A stretch of DNA of 8,849 bases from Tessaracoccus flavescens (lineage in GTDB: Bacteria > Actinomycetota > Actinomycetes > Propionibacteriales > Propionibacteriaceae). This document shows positions 6,229 to 8,849 of the stretch, piece after piece. A program made the position numbers and the translations under genes. The stretch is from NCBI GenBank assembly GCA_020741375.1, contig DYZF01000196.1, forward strand, positions 1 to 8,849. The letters are read 5' to 3'. Below the pieces are notes generated by a model. That model did no database searches. It saw nothing but the letters and a program-made list of their open reading frames with translations, and was not told the DNA's origin. Each line of letters opens with the position of its first letter. Position 1 is the first letter of the stretch.

Positions 6229-6319
6229 CCGCTCCCTAGGCAGCACGAAGAACCCCTCCCCGAGCAGCACGAACAACCGCTCCCTGAGCAGCACGAACAA
6301 CCGTTCCCTGAGCAGCACG
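6229..6319. repeat. 24-bp tandem repeat array (minisatellite), about 3.8 copies
   Basis: Three full 24-bp units lie head to tail at 6238-6261, 6262-6285 and 6286-6309. Units 2 and 3 differ at one base; unit 1 is more diverged. A unit begins GAGCAGCACG, continues AACAACCG and ends YTCCCT. A partial unit end (CCGCTCCCT, 6229-6237) precedes the array and a partial unit start (6310-6319) follows it. The array occupies most of the 160-base gap between the DUF2177 and GyrI-like genes. The period is a multiple of three, but it does not lie within either gene. Confidence 0.9.
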
Positions 6320-6330
6320 CGCAGCGTGCT
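6314..6330 (+). terminator. Short hairpin after the repeat array, possible terminator
   Basis: AGCACGC (6314-6320) and GCGTGCT (6324-6330) form a perfect 7-bp stem with a 3-base loop, starting inside the last partial repeat unit. It stands after the DUF2177 gene and before the GyrI-like promoter, where a terminator would be expected. There is no T-tract. Confidence 0.35.
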
Positions 6331-6372
6331 CACGAAGGGCGCGCAACAGCAACAACCCAACGTTCGCCGTCG

Positions 6373-6378
6373 TAGATT
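6373..6378 (+). promoter_or_regulatory. -10 box (TAGATT) of the GyrI-like gene
   Basis: TAGATT ends seven bases before the ATG at 6386. It supports this ATG over the in-frame ATG at 6326, which lies inside or before the promoter and at the edge of the hairpin. Confidence 0.6.
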
Positions 6379-6385
6379 GGGCGCT

Positions 6386-7078
6386 ATGAGCACGGACTTC
6401 AAGCGCGAGGTGGCGGCCTACCAAGCCAAGAAGGGCCGCTTCGACATCATCACCGTGCCGCCCATGCAGTTCCTCATGATCGATGGCGCGGGCGACCCGA
6501 ACACCTCTCCCATCTACGCCGCCTCCGTCGAGACGCTGTACCCGGTGGCGTACACGTTGAAGTTCTTCAGCAAGCGCGAGCTGGGCCGCGACTACGCCGT
6601 CATGCCGCTCGAAGGCTTGTGGTGGGCCGACGACATGGCGGCGTACACCGTCGGCGACAAGTCGGCCTGGCAGTGGCGGCTGATGATCATGGTGCCCGAC
6701 TGGATCGAGCGCGAGCATTTCGAGGCGGCGACGGCGCAGGTCGCGGCCAAGGCGAGGTCGGCGAAGACGGCGAAAGTCTCCAAGACGTCGTCGTCGAAGA
6801 GCGGCGGACAGGCGACGGCGGAGGCCTCGGGCACGGCGCCGCGGCTGGACGACCTGCGGCTGGAGACGTACGACGAGGGATTGTCGGTGCAGACGCTCCA
6901 CGTCGGGCCGTTCAGCGACGAAGGCCCGGTGCTGGAGGAGATGCACGAGCGGTTCATCCCGAGCAACGGATTGACGATGACGGGCGAGCACCACGAGATC
7001 TACCTCAGCGACATCCGCCGCGCGGCGCCCGAGAAGTGGCGGACGATCCTGCGTCAGCCCGTGGGCCGCGCGGGGTGA
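6386..7078 (+). CDS. GyrI-like small-molecule-binding domain protein
   Basis: The 230-residue product is a stand-alone GyrI-like protein. The N-terminal half has VPPMQFLMIDGAGDPN (24-39), VETLYPVAYTLKFFSK (48-63) and the MPLEGLWW block (73-80). The second half has LETYDEGLSVQTLHVGPFSDEGP (159-181) and ends with HHEIYLSDIRRAAPEKWRTILRQPV, positions 202-226. Members bind hydrophobic drug-like molecules, and some listerial and streptomycete relatives have been reported to hydrolyse cyclopropane-bearing genotoxins; whether this one does is unknown. Between the halves (about 119-153) is a Lys/Ser/Ala-rich, low-complexity stretch that looks like an added linker. The start at 6386 follows the TAGATT box; the frame extends to 6326 but the added residues are Gln/Arg-rich and unlike the family. 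The cytoplasm is the likely location. Confidence 0.88.
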   Translation: MSTDFKREVAAYQAKKGRFDIITVPPMQFLMIDGAGDPNTSPIYAASVETLYPVAYTLKFFSKRELGRDYAVMPLEGLWWADDMAAYTVGDKSAWQWRLMIMVPDWIEREHFEAATAQVAAKARSAKTAKVSKTSSSKSGGQATAEASGTAPRLDDLRLETYDEGLSVQTLHVGPFSDEGPVLEEMHERFIPSNGLTMTGEHHEIYLSDIRRAAPEKWRTILRQPVGRAG

Positions 7079-7122
7079 AGCACGCAGTGACAAGCGTGGC
7101 GCGCCCCACCCGTCGGCGTCCC

Positions 7123-7128
7123 TAGGAT
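7123..7128 (+). promoter_or_regulatory. -10 box (TAGGAT) of the deaminase gene
   Basis: TAGGAT ends six bases before the ATG at 7135, predicting a leaderless transcript independent of the GyrI-like gene, which ends 56 bases before the ATG. No -35 is evident. Confidence 0.6.
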
Positions 7129-7134
7129 GGGCGC

Positions 7135-7560
7135 ATGAGCCGACCAACGTTCGACGAGCTGGGCATCGCCACCGCGCAGCTGTGGGCAACCCGCAGCGCC
7201 GACGCGAAAGTCCAGGTGGGAGCCTGCCTGCTGGACCGCTGGAACCGCGTCGTCGGCGTGGGCTACAACGGCCGGGCGGCCGGGGAACCCAACGAGCGCG
7301 AAAGCTTGGAGCAGGGGCACAGCGGTTTCATCCACGCTGAGGTGAACGCGCTGCTCGCCGCCAACTGGAACGGCGAGGGCCACACGCTGTTCGTCACCCA
7401 CGAGCCCTGCGCAACCTGCGCCCGCCTGATCATCAACAGCCGCCGCGTGACCCGCGTCGTCTACGCGACGGGGTACACGGAGACTGCGCGGGCTGACGCG
7501 GGCCTACCGTCGGGTGCCCAGATCCTGCGCGACGCGGGCTTGACGGTCGAGCTCGCCTAG
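7135..7560 (+). CDS. Zinc-dependent deaminase, dCMP deaminase-like
   Basis: The 141-residue product carries the complete cytidine/deoxycytidylate deaminase zinc site: H67-A-E69 (ligand and proton-shuttling Glu) and P91-C92-A-T-C95. It resembles dCMP deaminases in the start SRPTFDELGIATAQLWATRS (2-21), VGACLLDRWNRVVGVGYNG (28-46) and the CARLIINSRRVTRVVYATGY stretch (95-114). A dCMP deaminase would make dUMP for thymidylate synthesis in the cytoplasm. The segment between GYNG and HAE (47-66) is short and has no cysteine, so the second zinc and the dCTP/dTTP-responsive region of classical enzymes seem absent; another pyrimidine or purine-like substrate is possible. The neighbours do not help to choose. 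Confidence 0.9.
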   Translation: MSRPTFDELGIATAQLWATRSADAKVQVGACLLDRWNRVVGVGYNGRAAGEPNERESLEQGHSGFIHAEVNALLAANWNGEGHTLFVTHEPCATCARLIINSRRVTRVVYATGYTETARADAGLPSGAQILRDAGLTVELA

Positions 7561-7608
7561 GAGCAGTTCCACGAGGCGGACCGGCCAAGTCCAGGGACTG
7601 GCGCAAGA

Positions 7609-7643
7609 GATTTCGGTACGCCGCCTGCGGCGGCTACTCAATC
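7609..7643. repeat. GC-rich hairpin resembling a widespread actinobacterial intergenic repeat; likely bidirectional terminator
   Basis: GCCGCC (7620-7625) and GGCGGC (7629-7634) pair around TGC; GTA/TAC extend the stem across one bulged C, and GATT (7609-7612) with AATC (7640-7643) adds weak outer pairing. It lies in the 100-base convergent gap between the deaminase and cupin genes, a normal place for a bidirectional terminator. The flanks (a TTCGGTACGCC-like left side and GGCTACTCAATCA right side) recall the GATACGCC...GGCTACTCGACCA palindromes I know from many actinobacterial genomes, here with several changes. Confidence 0.55.
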
Positions 7644-7660
7644 AGCGGAAGCGCCGCGAC

Positions 7661-8110
7661 TTACGGCTGCACCGTCCACGACGGCGGCTCGTCCTTGCCG
7701 GACTCCTCGTCCTCCTCGGCCTGCTCAGCAGTCGCCTGCACGATGCCCTGCGCGTGGTGCACCGGCGCGTAGACGGAGTACAGCTTCAGCGGCTCGTCGC
7801 CGGTGTTGGTGATGTTGTGCCACTTGCCGGCAGGAACCTGGATGGACCAGTCGTCGCCGATCTTCTCCTCGAAATCCAGATCGTCCTCGGCGTCGCCCAT
7901 CTGGCAGAGGCCCTCGCCGGCCTCGACGCGGAGGAACTGGTCGGTCTCGGGATGCACCTCGAGTCCGATGTCGCCGCCCGCCGGGATCGACATCAGAGTG
8001 ACCTGCAGGTACTTGCCGGTCCAGACGACGGCGCGGTAGTTCTCGTTGGCCAGGGTCTCCTTCTCGATGTCGAAGACGTTCGGCTTGGGTCCGGGGTCAG
8101 TGAGGCTCAT
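7661..8110 (-). CDS. Single-domain cupin protein
   Basis: The 149-residue product has one cupin barrel. Motif 1 reads GLEVHPETDQFLRVEAGEG (49-67) and motif 2 PAGKWHNITNTGDEPLKLYSVY (93-114). Aligning to the usual H-x-H-x4-E gives E51, H53 and Q58, with H98 from motif 2, so two of the usual metal ligands are replaced in motif 1. YAPVHHAQGIVQ (114-125) follows, as in the sugar-isomerase-like cupins of unknown substrate. The C-terminal tail (about 127-149) is acidic. The start at 8110 is set by AAAGGA five bases upstream; an in-frame ATG at 8134 would place that site inside the gene. It lies downstream of, and on the same strand as, the DinB-ankyrin gene with a 131-base gap, so it probably has its own promoter. 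Confidence 0.9.
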   Translation of the reverse strand: MSLTDPGPKPNVFDIEKETLANENYRAVVWTGKYLQVTLMSIPAGGDIGLEVHPETDQFLRVEAGEGLCQMGDAEDDLDFEEKIGDDWSIQVPAGKWHNITNTGDEPLKLYSVYAPVHHAQGIVQATAEQAEEDEESGKDEPPSWTVQP

Positions 8111-8115
8111 TGCAT

Positions 8116-8121
8116 TCCTTT
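8116..8121 (-). promoter_or_regulatory. Shine-Dalgarno (AAAGGA) of the cupin gene
   Basis: AAAGGA on the - strand is five bases from the ATG at 8110, which favours that start over the upstream in-frame ATG at 8134. Confidence 0.7.
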
Positions 8122-8204
8122 CGTCCTCCCCCATTCAACCCCTTCGCCGAAACCGCCACGCCGTAGGGGTGGAACTCGTGCGATTAGCGGGGTGCAGTGA
8201 CAGC

Positions 8205-8221
8205 GGGCCCGGACGGGACCC
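8205..8221 (-). terminator. Small GC-rich hairpin after the DinB-ankyrin gene
   Basis: GGG-C-CC and GG-A-CCC pair with one mismatch around a short loop, 20 bases past the stop at 8242. No T-tract follows. It is a weak terminator candidate; the rest of the gap 8111-8241 shows no clear -10 box for the cupin gene. Confidence 0.22.
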
Positions 8222-8241
8222 AACGGCAGAGGAGCGGAGCG

Positions 8242-8849
8242 CTAGGAACCCTTCTGCCCCAACTCCGCGCCCAGCTCCGCATGGCCGAAGAACTCGGCCC
8301 ACCCTCCCGGCGTCATGCCGTACTGCGGATCCTCGACGGCGAGGCTCGCCCCGGCCGCGACCAACGCCCGCGCCACCTCAACCTCACCAGCGGCCGCCGC
8401 GTAGTGCAGGGCGCTGGGGACGCCGACGTTCGGGTCCGCGCCACGCTCAACCAGAGCCATCACCACGGGCCAGTGGCGGAGCCCGGCCGCCTGCGCCAGC
8501 AGGTCGGCGGGGGCGGTGGCGCCGTCGTCCAGCATCCCGGCCACGCCGTCGGCATCCCCGATGACCGCCGCCGCGACCACCGGGTCGGCCGCCATGTGCC
8601 GGGCGCGATAGAGATCGCGCAGGAGGCAGATCTCGGCGCCGTGCGCCATCACTTCGCGGGAGATGTGGAGGACGAGGGCCGCCATGGTGTCGTCGGCGTA
8701 GGGGCCTCCCCGCGAGCCGAGTTTCTGCAACAACTCCTCATCACTCAACCCCGCGACACCGTCGCGCCACAGCTGATACGCCTCGTCGAGGAGGGCAAGT
8801 GCCCCGTCGGCGGTGTGCGGCAGGGGGTCGGGCCAGTACTGGTCGTCGT
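8242..8849 (-). CDS. DinB-like domain fused to ankyrin repeats, 5' end outside the window
   Basis: The frame is open from the stop at 8242 to the window edge, giving 201 visible residues without a start. The visible N-terminal part (about 1-85) has WRDGVAGLSDEEL (27-39) and HISREVMAHGAEICLLRDLY (61-80), a helix with spaced His and Glu as in the last helix of DinB/YfiT-type four-helix proteins, which bind a metal and often act in thiol-dependent transfer. The C-terminal part (about 90-196) has at least three ankyrin-type units, e.g. VVMALVERGADPN (128-140) and SALHYAAAAGEVEVARALVAAGAS (145-168). A TTG at 8746-8748 gives a 168-residue alternative, but the sequence upstream of it still reads as normal protein (QYWPDPLPHTADGALALLDE), so I reject that start. 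DinB assignment is moderate; the ankyrin part is clear. Confidence 0.82.
   Translation of the reverse strand, partial: DDQYWPDPLPHTADGALALLDEAYQLWRDGVAGLSDEELLQKLGSRGGPYADDTMAALVLHISREVMAHGAEICLLRDLYRARHMAADPVVAAAVIGDADGVAGMLDDGATAPADLLAQAAGLRHWPVVMALVERGADPNVGVPSALHYAAAAGEVEVARALVAAGASLAVEDPQYGMTPGGWAEFFGHAELGAELGQKGS

Noticed and set aside
6229..6319. The repeat array as a CRISPR
   Set aside because: Units are directly adjacent with no spacers, and no cas gene is present.
6326..6385. Upstream in-frame ATG of the GyrI-like gene
   Set aside because: It lies before the TAGATT box and adds a Gln/Arg-rich tail; the ATG at 6386 fits the family N-terminus.
5467..6402. A - strand frame crossing the tandem repeats that would encode an 8-residue repeat protein
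   Set aside because: It overlaps two good + strand and - strand genes (DUF2177 and MFS), has Arg-rich shadow composition, and the repeat period being a multiple of three is the only hint in its favour.
8242..8748. Ankyrin protein starting at the TTG at 8748
   Set aside because: The same frame stays open and protein-like up to the window edge and completes part of a DinB-like domain, so the TTG is internal.
1..8849. A defence or mobile island suggested by the macro-domain and ankyrin genes
   Set aside because: There is no toxin, nuclease, transposase, integrase or phage gene, and base composition is even across the window; most genes have their own promoters.

Overview
This is a high-GC chromosomal window with GTG/TTG as well as ATG starts, short intergenic gaps and a C/G-biased third codon position. 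Together with TANNNT boxes placed 6-7 nt before many start codons (leaderless-type promoters), this points to an actinobacterium. The protein types (DUF4440-like, DUF2177, GyrI-like, DinB-like, YdcF-like) fit a Propionibacteriaceae- or Micrococcales-type genome, but I cannot fix the genus from sequence alone.

Layout from left to right: a long imperfect intergenic palindrome (42-109); a secreted lipoprotein (-); a divergent YnfA-family four-helix membrane protein (+); a convergent YdcF/DUF218 protein (-); then a + strand run of a 512-residue membrane protein of unknown function, a macro-domain ADP-ribose hydrolase and an NTF2/DUF4440-like protein, the last two overlapping ATGA. Next come an MFS transporter (-) whose 3' end overlaps the NTF2-like gene tail to tail, a divergent DUF2177 membrane protein (+), a 24-bp tandem repeat array, a GyrI-like protein (+), a dCMP-type deaminase (+), a hairpin repeat, a cupin (-), and a DinB-like/ankyrin fusion (-) that runs off the right edge.

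The genes look like a series of mostly single-gene transcription units, not one pathway. The only tightly coupled pair is macro + NTF2-like. Several products fit small-molecule handling or detoxification (YnfA, MFS, GyrI-like, macro, cupin, DinB-like), but no shared substrate can be read from the sequence. I see no tRNA, rRNA, CRISPR array, insertion sequence, phage gene or recognisable defence island. No gene-free stretch exceeds 300 bases; the largest gaps are 716-902, 6226-6385 and 5658-5811, and each is described below. I did not find convincing evidence of a new multi-gene system. The most unusual items are the minisatellite, the DinB-ankyrin fusion, the long palindrome and the regular leaderless promoter pattern.
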